A stretch of DNA of 64,000 nucleotides from contig CAZRRJ010000015.1 in the NCBI GenBank assembly GCA_964602515.1, forward strand, positions 1 to 64,000, given 5' to 3'. The stretch comes from Carboxylicivirga sp964602515. GTDB taxonomy: Bacteria; Bacteroidota; Bacteroidia; Bacteroidales; Marinilabiliaceae. The notes under the pieces were generated by a model. It did no database searches, was not told where the DNA came from, and was given only the letters and a program-made list of their open reading frames with translations. Positions within the stretch are counted from its first letter, which is position 1; each line of letters opens with the position of its first letter. Made by a program: the position numbers and the translations under genes. Positions 27,768 through 37,081 of the stretch are shown piece by piece.

Positions 27768-28763
27768 CTAGTCAACCCGTTGTACCGTTAGCACAGCAGT
27801 AGCTTGTTTTTGTTTTTCTATTAACTTGCGTACAATAAGGTTACGAGATATTTCTCTCCCCAGTGTTGTAAGGTCAATATGTGCTACAACTGTTTCTTCA
27901 GCTTTAGTAGTATAGGTAAAATCAGGCGAAGGAACATTGCCTTCAATATCACTTTTAACCTTATCGTTAACTAAAAAACCACCACTATAATTAAAGCGAA
28001 CCGGAATATTAGATGATGCATAGTTATTGCACACGACCAATAAGGTGGCAATACCACCAGCTACCTTATTATTAGCAGTTGCCTGTATTATTGGCTTGTT
28101 AAAAGATATACTCAACTGCTTAATTAGATGGGCAATCCCTTCCTTACTTTTTTCAAATAAGTCAAGCTTCCCCTGTGTTGTTTCAACACTTGTTTCTTCA
28201 TTTAAATACCCGCTAATGGCATCAATTGCAGCAGCATATTGTTCCAGTGCCAATATAATTTTATTCTTTTGCCTGGCATCTTCAGCCTGTTCCAGTTTAA
28301 GAAGCGATTGTTGTAAAGCATTTTTTTTACGTTGGGCTTTACAGGCATAAAATTCGGCCTTCGATAGTTTATAAAAAGTATAGTAGTTATTTAGGTCTTC
28401 CCATTTATCTATGTATTGATAGCCTTCCAAAAACTCCTCAGAAGTAGCTTTAATACGACTCTGAATGTATTCGTGCACCCCTTTGTTGTCCTCCATGCGA
28501 TACATGTTCTGTTCGCTTTTTATTCGGGTACTTATTTGCTTCGATAAATCAGCTAAAGCACGTTCTTTAGCTTTTTCTTCGTAATAAAGCGTATTACCCA
28601 CTTTGGGTGTAATGCCAATACCATAAAAATAATCTGATGAGACCGGCCTGTTTTTCAGCCACTCAGGTTTATTTAATTCCAGTAATTCAGCTTCTTTCTT
28701 TTTAGATGAGCAGCCGCTTAAGATTATAATAAGCAGAAGTGTAAGGTATGTTGTAAGCTTCAT
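27768..28763 (-). CDS. LPP20-like lipoprotein
   Basis: 331 residues with lipoprotein signal peptide and lipobox LSGC (Cys18). Residues about 30-135 resemble the LPP20/FlgT-like domain (PEWLKN...YFYGIGI, followed by a helix rich in Ala/Lys that ends in AFYACKA-like sequence). The C-terminal half is unassigned. It is the second gene of a two-gene operon, eight bases after a TPR lipoprotein gene. Proteins of this kind often accompany CsgG/LpoB-like envelope proteins, but a specific role is unknown. Confidence 0.72.
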   Translation of the reverse strand: MKLTTYLTLLLIIILSGCSSKKKEAELLELNKPEWLKNRPVSSDYFYGIGITPKVGNTLYYEEKAKERALADLSKQISTRIKSEQNMYRMEDNKGVHEYIQSRIKATSEEFLEGYQYIDKWEDLNNYYTFYKLSKAEFYACKAQRKKNALQQSLLKLEQAEDARQKNKIILALEQYAAAIDAISGYLNEETSVETTQGKLDLFEKSKEGIAHLIKQLSISFNKPIIQATANNKVAGGIATLLVVCNNYASSNIPVRFNYSGGFLVNDKVKSDIEGNVPSPDFTYTTKAEETVVAHIDLTTLGREISRNLIVRKLIEKQKQATAVLTVQRVD

Positions 28764-28771
28764 GGCAGTAC

Positions 28772-30160
28772 CTAGTTTTCAGGTTTGTATTCAGTTATTT
28801 TATTAGCCACGTGCAGACCGCATTTATCAAATAAGGTGCTTTCTAATTTAGCAATGGATACAATTTGCTTACTGTTTGTAAATAAAGAATGCAGTTGATT
28901 ATTGGATTCGGAAGAATCGTAAATCTGGTCTTCATCTGAAACTTTATCTGAATATTTCCAATAACCGGCAACCAACTGTTTATAATCCCCATCAAAACTG
29001 GCATAATGCACTTTGCTTTTCTCTTCACCATAAAAAATATCCGATACAGCCATTTCATCCTTATCAACCCTGTCTAAAGCGAAGCTTAACGATAGCACTA
29101 CCGAGTTTTCCTGTTCATATTCGTAATAGCGTACTTTGCTGTATCTTACTTTCGATTCTTTCACTTTTGTTTCAGGGTTTACAACCTCAACAGTGCGTTT
29201 AAGGTAACCTCTTTTTTCTTTTTTTCTTAGTTGTCCTTGCTCTTGCATATAGTTGTCTATGCGTGCTGTTAAGATGGCTTTAGCTTCAAAACCGGTGCCC
29301 AGGCGTTTAGCATGCTTAACAGCTAAGGTTGGATCTTTGATGTGTGACCAATCGGAGATCGATAAAATAGCGTCATCGCTGATTAGCCTATAAAAAGGTG
29401 ATTTTATTTGGCTAAGCTGGTTAACAACATTGCCTTTTACAGGTGAGACATAGTTTCTGTAAATTTTATATTTATAGGTAAAAGGCAATACCGCTATACT
29501 TACAGTAGCTTCTTCAAGGCATTGGGCTTGCAATTCAATACTGTTTTTATAACCCTTAGTTGCTTTATTAATACTGTTAAAATCACCATAAGCACTCCGA
29601 AAAGAAGCCGTTGCAATTAACTGTTTTCCTCTTCTGTAAATAGGTTCGTATTTAGCTGTTATCCATTTGGTTTGGACATCCTTAAAGTTTTTATCTATTA
29701 TTATAATTTCTTTAAAGTAAGTTTCTGCACTGCCAAACTCTTCGTGTGCAAGGGCTTTAGTGGCCTGTTGATACAGAATATCAAGGTATTTATCTTTCAC
29801 CTCAAGGTAATACGCCTTTTGCTCTTCCGACAAGATAAGCTTAACGCCCAGAGTAGACAGCTGGTTGTAGTAACTTTCGGCATCTCTGTAGGCATATACC
29901 GCATCTTTGGCGTTACCATTGTTGTATTGTGCCTGAAATGCTGTTATTTTATCTTCTAATACCATTTGGCCGGTACGTTGTAGGCCCAGCTTGGCATCAA
30001 TATTATTCTTGTTTGCTTTTAACGATTTATAATATAGAGTAGCGGCATCACTGTATAAGCCGGCTTTATCAAACTTTTGTGCCTTATTGTAGTTACGTTT
30101 GCTGGCGCATGATGATAATAATATTATTCCCAAAAAAAGCAGTGGTGCAATTCTTTTCAT
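28772..30160 (-). CDS. TPR-containing lipoprotein
   Basis: 462 residues with lipoprotein signal peptide (lipobox LSSC). Residues about 25-215 form helical TPR-like repeats (KAQKFDKAGLYSDAATLYYK is the first). Residues about 220-460 contain a segment AVLPFTYKYKIYRNYV and a variable beta-rich region, reminiscent of the nucleotide-like fold of CsgG/LpoB-type proteins but not clearly one. First gene of an operon with the LPP20-like lipoprotein; both should sit in the outer membrane. No -7 box was found upstream. Confidence 0.68.
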   Translation of the reverse strand: MKRIAPLLFLGIILLSSCASKRNYNKAQKFDKAGLYSDAATLYYKSLKANKNNIDAKLGLQRTGQMVLEDKITAFQAQYNNGNAKDAVYAYRDAESYYNQLSTLGVKLILSEEQKAYYLEVKDKYLDILYQQATKALAHEEFGSAETYFKEIIIIDKNFKDVQTKWITAKYEPIYRRGKQLIATASFRSAYGDFNSINKATKGYKNSIELQAQCLEEATVSIAVLPFTYKYKIYRNYVSPVKGNVVNQLSQIKSPFYRLISDDAILSISDWSHIKDPTLAVKHAKRLGTGFEAKAILTARIDNYMQEQGQLRKKEKRGYLKRTVEVVNPETKVKESKVRYSKVRYYEYEQENSVVLSLSFALDRVDKDEMAVSDIFYGEEKSKVHYASFDGDYKQLVAGYWKYSDKVSDEDQIYDSSESNNQLHSLFTNSKQIVSIAKLESTLFDKCGLHVANKITEYKPEN

Positions 30161-30339
30161 GTATAAAATTTGCTATTTAATGGTCACATGTAACGTTCAG
30201 GTAAATTTTAATTAAGTATCGGAGTGCCTTTTTTCAATTAAAACCTACGTGTTCGTTTCATATAATGACTAGATTTTGCTGTATTTGAGCTATTCAACGT
30301 TAATAAATAAAAAGTGTTCCGAATTTAAGCAGTTTAATT

Positions 30340-30347
30340 TAGATTTG
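30340..30347 (+). promoter_or_regulatory. Promoter -7 box of the potassium channel gene
   Basis: Perfect TAGATTTG, 26 bp before the start codon, overlapping a short inverted repeat (AGATTT/AAATCT at 30341-30356). No convincing -33 element. Confidence 0.45.
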
Positions 30348-30373
30348 TATTAAATCTAATTAGGTCATAAAAC

Positions 30374-31045
30374 ATGGGATTAATAAAGGGGATTAATAAG
30401 AAGCATGATTTAAGATCATTATTAAGTAATTGGGGTTTACTTTTTTTATTGACTTTTACCATTTTTATTTTACCAGTAGTAAACACTGTTATTCAGTTTC
30501 GCTTATTTGAAATTTTTATAACGCTTATAGTACTTACATCTACATATGCTACCAGTGAGGATAAAAAGAAGAAAGTGCTGTTTCAGGTGCTTATCGCTAT
30601 TATTGCGATCTGGATTACCCGAATTGCAAATATGGATCTGGTCAATTACCTATCAACACTATGGTTAGCTATCTTTTTTCTGATGCGGGTTTTTCGTTTT
30701 ATTAGGCAGTTATCGCAAAAAAAAGAAGTAAATAAGCTTGTTATTATAGAAGCTATTAATGGCTATTTACTGATAGGTATTGGTTTTGGTATTTTAATCA
30801 ATATGTTTTCAACTGAATTTGAAGGTACTTTTAATTTTACTACCGGGAACTCAGCAGGTCATGTGTACGATGCTTTTTACTACACCTTTGTATCAATGAC
30901 CACGCTAGGTTATGGCGATTTATTACCAGTATCATCAAGCGCTAAGTCATTGGCATTGCTGGTTACTTTGTGTGGGCAGTTTTATTTGGTAATAATTATG
31001 GCCCTTATGGTTGGTCGGATGCTTACAAAGTCCGAAAAAGACTAA
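30374..31045 (+). CDS. Ion channel family protein (potassium-selective filter)
   Basis: 223 residues, about six predicted helices. The last two flank a pore loop with the filter TTLGYGDLLPVS, the potassium-selective signature with Leu in place of the usual Val. The preceding helices lack the regular arginines of a voltage sensor, and there is no RCK/TrkA domain, so it is a short, unregulated-looking channel of the Ion_trans_2 class. Its stop overlaps the end of the convergent gene by a few bases. Confidence 0.88.
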   Translation: MGLIKGINKKHDLRSLLSNWGLLFLLTFTIFILPVVNTVIQFRLFEIFITLIVLTSTYATSEDKKKKVLFQVLIAIIAIWITRIANMDLVNYLSTLWLAIFFLMRVFRFIRQLSQKKEVNKLVIIEAINGYLLIGIGFGILINMFSTEFEGTFNFTTGNSAGHVYDAFYYTFVSMTTLGYGDLLPVSSSAKSLALLVTLCGQFYLVIIMALMVGRMLTKSEKD

Positions 31046-32127
31046 ACTAGCATTGTTATCAGTTTGCCTTCGGTGGTTGTATATGTCTTCATTAGGTTGG
31101 CAGTAAGGCACGAGTGAATGGGCAGTACTGCTAATATATCGCCAATACTGATACGGGATAATTGCGCACTACTTACTTTAATAATACCATGCTCCTGTGA
31201 TACTTTACTGAGACTACCCACAGGTTTATTAACATTCCAGGTGAAAGCGTCGAGTTGCACAACGGTACCAAAAAAAGGTTTACCATCTTTTATAATGGCA
31301 TCTTTAGAAAAATGAACAGCTCCGCCGTGAACAATTACCTCATTTCTATCGGCATGTTTGGCTACAACCGGGCAAGCCATGGCAACAGCAACATCGTTAA
31401 TTGTGCATGAACCTAAAGCAACCTGCGTATTATCGTAAAATACACAATTACCGGGGCGTATTTCATCAAAGCCTTCAAAATTATCTGATACAGAACATGA
31501 TGGTGTATCGCCGTATGAAATTTGAATTAAGGGAAAATCATTGGCTAAAAAAGTTTTTAGAGCCAATAACTGTTGACGTGAACGTTCCATTATCTGAATA
31601 ATTTCATCTTTTGATTGCATATTATAGGTATGTCCGGCATGGCATAAGAAGCCTATAAAAATTAAGTTTTTACACGTCTTTAATGCACTTAATAAAGTTT
31701 GCATTGTAGTATAGTCCTCGGCATTAACACCGGTTCGTCCATAACCTGTATCAGCTTTTATATATGTTCCTACAGGATTAGTAAGGTGCCTTTCAAGATA
31801 TTTTATTGTTTCAGCCGATTCAACAACAATGTTTAAATTAATTTTAGCTGCCAGATCATTAAGCGTTGGCCATTCAAGAATATTTGCTGGAAATGCAATA
31901 GTAATATCTTTCCATCCATTATTGGCAAAGTACATCGCCATTTTTACCGATGAAACAGTAATACATTCAACCCCATAATGGCGAAACCAATCACCTACTT
32001 CAGCCGATTGATGTGTTTTAAAATGTGGCCGGTATAAAATATTAGCCTTATTGGCTTTTGTAGCCATGCGTTCAATATTAGCCATGCATTTGGCTTTGTC
32101 AAGCAATAAAGTTGGTTGTGTAAGCAT
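31042..32127 (-). CDS. D-serine dehydratase / D-threonine aldolase-like PLP enzyme
   Basis: 361-residue fold-type III (alanine racemase-like) PLP enzyme. Lys37 in RPHFKTHQ is the expected Schiff-base lysine. The zinc pair near the C-terminus is His338 and Cys340 (PIHSCLTANL), the His-x-Cys pattern of eukaryotic-type D-serine dehydratases, whereas D-threonine aldolases usually have His-x-Asp. Deamination of D-serine or a related D-hydroxy amino acid is therefore the best guess. The gene is divergent from a GNAT gene and convergent with the potassium channel gene, with a small overlap. Confidence 0.85.
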   Translation of the reverse strand: MLTQPTLLLDKAKCMANIERMATKANKANILYRPHFKTHQSAEVGDWFRHYGVECITVSSVKMAMYFANNGWKDITIAFPANILEWPTLNDLAAKINLNIVVESAETIKYLERHLTNPVGTYIKADTGYGRTGVNAEDYTTMQTLLSALKTCKNLIFIGFLCHAGHTYNMQSKDEIIQIMERSRQQLLALKTFLANDFPLIQISYGDTPSCSVSDNFEGFDEIRPGNCVFYDNTQVALGSCTINDVAVAMACPVVAKHADRNEVIVHGGAVHFSKDAIIKDGKPFFGTVVQLDAFTWNVNKPVGSLSKVSQEHGIIKVSSAQLSRISIGDILAVLPIHSCLTANLMKTYTTTEGKLITMLV

Positions 32128-32144
32128 CCTTATTCAGTTTATTA

Positions 32145-32152
32145 CAAATATA
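32145..32152 (-). promoter_or_regulatory. Promoter -7 box of the D-serine dehydratase-like gene
   Basis: The minus strand reads TATATTTG, a perfect match, about 18 bp before the start codon, giving a very short leader. No matching -33. Confidence 0.45.
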
Positions 32153-32167
32153 GCGAATGAGTAATTA

Positions 32168-32698
32168 ATGCTGTATTTTTATGCCATGAAGTATCCTAAA
32201 GTATTCACATCTTTATTTTATAAAGTATTACACTTTTATTATAAATCAACAGGTATAGCCGAACGAAAAGTACTGATAAAATCAGTGCGTTCTGATATAG
32301 AGTTTAATGGTATTAAGCTTCCGCAGCGCGAATTTTATGCACTGAATAAAAACTTGGAAGAAATGGCCTGGGGACATGTAATTGTTGGGCGATTTCAGGC
32401 ATATAAATACCAGTATTGTATTTTTAATGGAACGGTGGTTAAACCAAAGTTCAGAAGGCGTCATTTAGCCGAGAAACTGGTTAAAGCTAGGCTGCTATTT
32501 TGTGAGAAAGAACAATTTGAGAATGTCATAGTTCCGGTTGAGTCAGATAATAACGCTTCTATAAAAATGTTGGTGAAATGTGGTTTGCAATTTCCCCCAA
32601 CGGATTCCTGGAGTGACTGGATGCGTTCGGAAGCTGAATATCTGAATGGGCGTGATATGCTGATTGGACTTTATCGTATAAAAAAACCGGCTCAATAA
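32168..32698 (+). CDS. GNAT family acetyltransferase-like protein
   Basis: 176 residues. The acyl-CoA-binding region is visible around residues 93-110 (VVKPKFRRRHLAEKLVKARL), with a modified R-x-x-G-x-A loop (RRRHLAEK), and the later NNASIKMLVKCGLQF is typical of GNAT motif B. The substrate is unknown. The ATG at 32186 (MKYPKV) is an alternative start, 170 residues. The N-terminal about 30 residues are unusually rich in Tyr, Phe and Lys. Confidence 0.72.
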   Translation: MLYFYAMKYPKVFTSLFYKVLHFYYKSTGIAERKVLIKSVRSDIEFNGIKLPQREFYALNKNLEEMAWGHVIVGRFQAYKYQYCIFNGTVVKPKFRRRHLAEKLVKARLLFCEKEQFENVIVPVESDNNASIKMLVKCGLQFPPTDSWSDWMRSEAEYLNGRDMLIGLYRIKKPAQ

Positions 32699-32708
32699 GA
32701 ACCGGTTT
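32684..32708. terminator. Probable terminator between convergent genes
   Basis: Stem AAACCGG / CCGGTTT with an 11-base loop, preceded by an A-run; it overlaps the last codons of the GNAT gene and precedes the purA stop. Confidence 0.5.
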
Positions 32709-32727
32709 AGTCTATTTTAATAGTATT

Positions 32728-33990
32728 TTATCGAATGATTGTTTGCTCACGATCAGGGCCAACAGATACAATCTTAATCGGTACCTCAAGCTCTTTTTCT
32801 AAGTAAGTGATGTAATTTTTTAGTTCCAGTGGAAATTGATCTTCTGACCTTAAGCCTGTTAAATCTTCTTTCCAACCTTTAAGCTCTTTGTAAACAGGCT
32901 CTACCTCATCAGTTATTTCAAAAGGAAATTCCTCAGTAATAGTACCGTCGCTTAACTTATAGGCTGTAGCTACTTTAATTGTTTCAAAGTTGCTTAATAC
33001 ATCCCCTTTGGTCATAATTAATTGTGTAACACCATTAATCATTACAGAGTATTTTAAAGCAACCAGATCAATCCAGCCACAACGGCGAGGACGGCCTGTT
33101 GTAGCACCAAACTCATGACCTGCCTTACGTAATTCTTCACCTGTAGTGTCAAATAACTCAGTAGGGAAAGGACCACTGCCTACACGGGTACAGTAGGCTT
33201 TGAAAATACCATATACTTCGCCAATTTTATTAGGCGCAACACCCATTCCAGTGCAAGCTCCTGCACAAATAGTATTTGATGAGGTTACAAAAGGATAAGA
33301 ACCAAAGTCGACATCTAGAAGTGTACCCTGAGCGCCTTCTGCAAGAATGGTTTTCCCGGCTTTTAGGTATTTATTAATCTCGTGTTCACTATCAATAATA
33401 ATACAGCTTTTAAGCGTTTCAATGCCTTCAGCAAGACCTTTCTCAAATTCCTCAATATTATACTCAAAATCGTACATCTCAAGCATTTTGATGTGCCTGG
33501 CTTTTAGTGCTTCATATTTTTCTTCAAAGTTATGAAGTATATCACCAACACGAAGGCCATTACGCCCTGTTTTATCCATGTAAGTGGGGCCAATACCTTT
33601 AAGTGTAGAACCAATTTTTGTTTTTCCTTTAGATGCCTCAGAAGCAGCGTCCAAAATACGGTGCGTAGGTAAAATTAAATGTGCTTTTTTTGATACATAC
33701 AGGTTTTTGGTAATCTCAAACCCTTTTTCTTTCAAAGAGTCAATCTCATGTTTGAAAGTAATTGGGTCAAGAACCACACCATTACCAACAATATTAGCCT
33801 TATCTGAATGGAATATACCGGATGGTATATTGTGTAGTACGTGTTTGAAATTATCAAATTCTAATGTATGACCTGCATTTGGTCCTCCCTGAAAACGGGT
33901 GATGACATCGTATTGCGGAGTTAGTACATCAACAACTTTTCCCTTGCCTTCGTCCCCCCATTGGAGTCCTAGTAAAACATCAACCTTCAT
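32728..33990 (-). CDS. purA: Adenylosuccinate synthase
   Basis: 420-residue enzyme that joins IMP and aspartate using GTP, the first committed step of AMP synthesis. QWGDEGKGK carries the catalytic aspartate near residue 13, and NAGHT the catalytic histidine near 41. The IMP-binding GTTTGRPRRCGWID-like block is present (GATTGRPRRCGW). Length is normal. Monocistronic on the minus strand, downstream of a Fur-family gene, with a 229-bp gap between them. Confidence 0.98.
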   Translation of the reverse strand: MKVDVLLGLQWGDEGKGKVVDVLTPQYDVITRFQGGPNAGHTLEFDNFKHVLHNIPSGIFHSDKANIVGNGVVLDPITFKHEIDSLKEKGFEITKNLYVSKKAHLILPTHRILDAASEASKGKTKIGSTLKGIGPTYMDKTGRNGLRVGDILHNFEEKYEALKARHIKMLEMYDFEYNIEEFEKGLAEGIETLKSCIIIDSEHEINKYLKAGKTILAEGAQGTLLDVDFGSYPFVTSSNTICAGACTGMGVAPNKIGEVYGIFKAYCTRVGSGPFPTELFDTTGEELRKAGHEFGATTGRPRRCGWIDLVALKYSVMINGVTQLIMTKGDVLSNFETIKVATAYKLSDGTITEEFPFEITDEVEPVYKELKGWKEDLTGLRSEDQFPLELKNYITYLEKELEVPIKIVSVGPDREQTIIR

Positions 33991-34113
33991 TCTCTTACGT
34001 TTTAATTTTATGGTCTAGTTGCCTGTGGTACATTTAAAGCTGGTAATAGTTTAAAAAACTTACTAGCAACTTTTTAAAATTGTACTAAGGCAATTTTGTC
34101 AACTTCTTAACAT

Positions 34114-34134
34114 GAAAAATCGGACTTCCGATTA
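34114..34134 (-). terminator. Possible terminator of the Fur-family gene
   Basis: On the minus strand, stem AATCGG / CCGATT with loop AAGT and T5 tail, about 90 bp after the stop codon. Short stem, so moderate support. Confidence 0.4.
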
Positions 34135-34219
34135 CCTCAGAATTCCGATTTGTAAAAGTACACATTATCCCCGTAAAAGCTATTTTTTTAAGCTTTGTTT
34201 TTTTCGAAGGTGTGTTATA

Positions 34220-34678
34220 TTATTTTACGTTGCTTACTTCACAATCGCTACAAGTGCCATATACATATAAAGAGTGATGGGATACTGTAAAATTATTAAA
34301 GTTTGATGCATTATTTAGTACTGTTTGTATACCCGGATCACAAAACTCAGTTACTTTACCACATTGCATACAGATAAGGTGATCATGCTGTTTTGATTCA
34401 AATGCTTTTTCAAATTGGGCTATATTTTTACCAAACTGATGTTTGATAACCAATTTACAGTCTAATAAAAGGTCTATAGTATTATAAAGCGTTGCTCTTG
34501 ATACGCGATAGTTTTTATTTTTCATAAAAATGTAAAGCGACTCAATGTCGAAATGTCCATCCCGGCTATATATCTCGTCTAATATTGCATAACGTTCTGG
34601 CGTTTTTCGATGCCCGTTACGTTGAAGATATTCAGTGAATAACTGTTTTACTACATTTTTAGCCTCTACCTTATTCAT
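34220..34678 (-). CDS. Fur family transcriptional repressor
   Basis: 152 residues: winged-helix DNA-binding half (about 1-85; YRVSRATLYNTIDLLL is the recognition helix region) and metal-binding dimerisation half. HDHLICMQCGK supplies the regulatory-metal His residues and the first CxxC; CSDC near the C-terminus is the second CxxC of a structural zinc site. The residue after GKVT is Glu, as in Fur; PerR has Asp at the corresponding position. The ATG at 34676-34678 is preferred over a TTG 12 bases upstream. A Fur/PerR-like box lies in its promoter region, so autoregulation is likely. Confidence 0.9.
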   Translation of the reverse strand: MNKVEAKNVVKQLFTEYLQRNGHRKTPERYAILDEIYSRDGHFDIESLYIFMKNKNYRVSRATLYNTIDLLLDCKLVIKHQFGKNIAQFEKAFESKQHDHLICMQCGKVTEFCDPGIQTVLNNASNFNNFTVSHHSLYVYGTCSDCEVSNVK

Positions 34679-34741
34679 TTTTAATCTCAATTAAAATAGG
34701 GTTTAAAAATAGGTAAAATCAATCGAATTAAAAATACTTGT

Positions 34742-34756
34742 TTAGAATTATTATAA
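34742..34756. promoter_or_regulatory. Fur/PerR-like operator
   Basis: TTAGAATTATTATAA matches the 7-1-7 Per/Fur box TTATAATNATTATAA at all but one position. It lies 64-78 bp upstream of the Fur-family start codon and immediately after the relA/spoT stop codon. Confidence 0.6.
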
Positions 34757-34757
34757 A

Positions 34758-36983
34758 TCAGCTTTTGATGCGGTCTTGCCGTGTTACATTGTGTACCCCT
34801 TTTATTTTCATTATATTCATAATTAGATTATTCAAATCTTCGGTGTTGTGTGTGTACAGGTAGATGTTACCTTCAAAAATGCCGTCGTGGCTTTCAATAT
34901 TAATCGAACGCATGTTAACATTTGTATCTTCAGAAATAACCCGGGTTATTTTAGTAACAATACCAATTTGATCAATACCTGATAGATTAATAAGTGCCAG
35001 ATAGGAGAGTATTTTATGTGATTCCCATTGAGCCGATACAATACGGTTACCTTGACTCGACATCAGTTTTAATGCTATTGGACACTTACGACTATGAAGA
35101 ACTGCTTTTTCATTATCGTCCATAAAAGCCAGGATATCATCACCGGGGATTGGATTACAGCACTCGGCAATAGTAAAATGATCCTGCTCTTCGTTATCTG
35201 ATAGCACCAACTGCTTTGTTTTAGGTAGAGCTTGTTGTTTTTCCGTTTGTGGCTTGTTACCAGATGACATACCAAAATTCAGTTTCCAGTAACGAATCCA
35301 TTTGTTACGTGATTTAGTGCTTAATATTTTATGTAAATCATTAAGGCTGATGCTTCCTTTGCCAATTTTAAAGTAAAGCTCGTCACGTTTCTTTATTTGA
35401 TGGAATTCAAGGATCTTTTTAAGGATACGGGAGTTAATACTTAGTTTCTTTTGATGAAGGGCATCTTCCAGTAATTTTTCTCCTTTGCCAATAATGGCTT
35501 TGCGCTCATCTTTAAAAGCTTGCTTAATACGTGTTTTGGCTTTAGCTGTTGTTACAAAGTTGAGCCAATCGTATTTCGGTTGTTGCTTTTCAGAGGTAAT
35601 AATTTCAACCTGATCGCCACTCTTAAGCGGATGGCTTAGAGGGACCAGCTTAAAGTTAACCTTGGCACCAATGCATTTGTAGCCAATATCTGTGTGAATG
35701 TCGAAAGCAAAATCTAAAGCTGTAGCACCTTTAGGAAGTACTCTAACTTCTCCTTTTGGTGTAAATATCATTATTTCAGAAGCAAAGAGGTTAAGCTTAA
35801 AATCATCTAAAAACTCCAGAGAATCAGCATCCGGATTATCTAAAAGTTCTTTAATCATCTCCAGCCATTTGTCCAGTTCCGATTCTTTCTCTTTCTGTCC
35901 TTTGTATTTCCAGTGTGCAGCAAAACCACGCTCTGCTATCTCATCCATTCGTTTGGTTCTGATCTGAATTTCAACCCATTTACCATTGGGTCCCATAACA
36001 GTGCTATGAAGAGCCTCATAACCATTAGCTTTTGGGGTAGAAACCCAATCGCGTAAACGATCTGGCTTGGGCTTATAAATATCTGTTATCATTGAATAGA
36101 TAGCCCAGCATTGTGTTTTTTCAGGCATGTTATCCTTTGGTGTAAAAACAACTCTAATGGCCAGTAGATCGTAAACCTCTTCAAAAGGAAGGTCTTTTTT
36201 CTGCATTTTACTCCAAATGGAGTACACTGACTTATGTCGGCCTACTACATCAAACTCATAGCCCTCATCATGCAGCCTGACTTCAATGGGCGCTTTAAAA
36301 TGATTAATAAAATCCTCGTGTTCTTCTTCGCTGTTTTTTACTTTTTGGCTTAATTCAGTAAAAACCTGTGGTAATTCGTATTTAAGACTTAGATCTTCAA
36401 GCTCTGATTTTATAGTATAAAGTCCAAGGCGATGTGCCAGTGGAGCATAAAAATAAAGTGTTTCACCAGCTATTTTTAAACGTTTATGATCTGGCATTGA
36501 ATTAAGCGTTCGCATATTATGCAAGCGGTCGGCCAACTTAATAAGAATAACCCGTACATCTTCTACCATTGTTAGTAAAAGCTTTCTGAAATTCTCGGCC
36601 TGAATAGATGTTGACTGATCGAAAACACCTTCCAGTTTAGTTAAACCTGCAACAATGGAAGCTATTTTTTCACCAAAGATATTTTGAAGATCTTCAACGG
36701 TATAGTCGGTGTCCTCAACAACATCGTGCAAAAGTGCCGCTATTACACCTTTAGCTCCAAGTCCAATCTCTTCAGCAGCAATACGTGCCACCTCAATCGG
36801 ATGTATAATATATGGTTCGCCCGATTTACGGCGCATGCCTTTATGTGCTTCATTAGCAAGTTCAAAGGCTTTGGAAACCAGTTTTTTGTTTTCGGTAGTC
36901 TGGCAACGTGGGCAAGCTTTGATAAGAGCCTCAAACCGCTCTCGAATCATCCTGTCCTCTTCTGCCCAATCAATTTTTGTCAT
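34758..36983 (-). CDS. RelA/SpoT family (p)ppGpp synthetase/hydrolase
   Basis: 741-residue stringent-response enzyme. Order: HD hydrolase domain (about 45-200; HDVVEDTDYT and ADRLHNMRT), synthetase domain (about 240-360; STPKANGYEALHS and ERGFAAHWKYK), TGS domain (about 400-460; TPKGEVRVLPKGATALDFAF region), helical/zinc-finger region and a C-terminal ACT domain (about 665-740). The HD motif is intact, so both making and degrading (p)ppGpp is expected, as is usual for the single Rel of Bacteroidota. Its own promoter box lies upstream; the Fur-family gene follows 80 bp later. Confidence 0.95.
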   Translation of the reverse strand: MTKIDWAEEDRMIRERFEALIKACPRCQTTENKKLVSKAFELANEAHKGMRRKSGEPYIIHPIEVARIAAEEIGLGAKGVIAALLHDVVEDTDYTVEDLQNIFGEKIASIVAGLTKLEGVFDQSTSIQAENFRKLLLTMVEDVRVILIKLADRLHNMRTLNSMPDHKRLKIAGETLYFYAPLAHRLGLYTIKSELEDLSLKYELPQVFTELSQKVKNSEEEHEDFINHFKAPIEVRLHDEGYEFDVVGRHKSVYSIWSKMQKKDLPFEEVYDLLAIRVVFTPKDNMPEKTQCWAIYSMITDIYKPKPDRLRDWVSTPKANGYEALHSTVMGPNGKWVEIQIRTKRMDEIAERGFAAHWKYKGQKEKESELDKWLEMIKELLDNPDADSLEFLDDFKLNLFASEIMIFTPKGEVRVLPKGATALDFAFDIHTDIGYKCIGAKVNFKLVPLSHPLKSGDQVEIITSEKQQPKYDWLNFVTTAKAKTRIKQAFKDERKAIIGKGEKLLEDALHQKKLSINSRILKKILEFHQIKKRDELYFKIGKGSISLNDLHKILSTKSRNKWIRYWKLNFGMSSGNKPQTEKQQALPKTKQLVLSDNEEQDHFTIAECCNPIPGDDILAFMDDNEKAVLHSRKCPIALKLMSSQGNRIVSAQWESHKILSYLALINLSGIDQIGIVTKITRVISEDTNVNMRSINIESHDGIFEGNIYLYTHNTEDLNNLIMNIMKIKGVHNVTRQDRIKS

Positions 36984-37032
36984 GCACGTAATCGTTAAAG
37001 CGAACTAAAATACTTAATTCCTATGATTGAAA

Positions 37033-37040
37033 CAAAGATA
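37033..37040 (-). promoter_or_regulatory. Promoter -7 box of the relA/spoT gene
   Basis: The minus strand reads TATCTTTG, a perfect -7 box, 50 bp before the start codon. No clear -33. Confidence 0.45.
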
Positions 37041-37081
37041 GAACGGGTATAGTTTGGTAGGAATTTTGAAAGGCAACTCTC

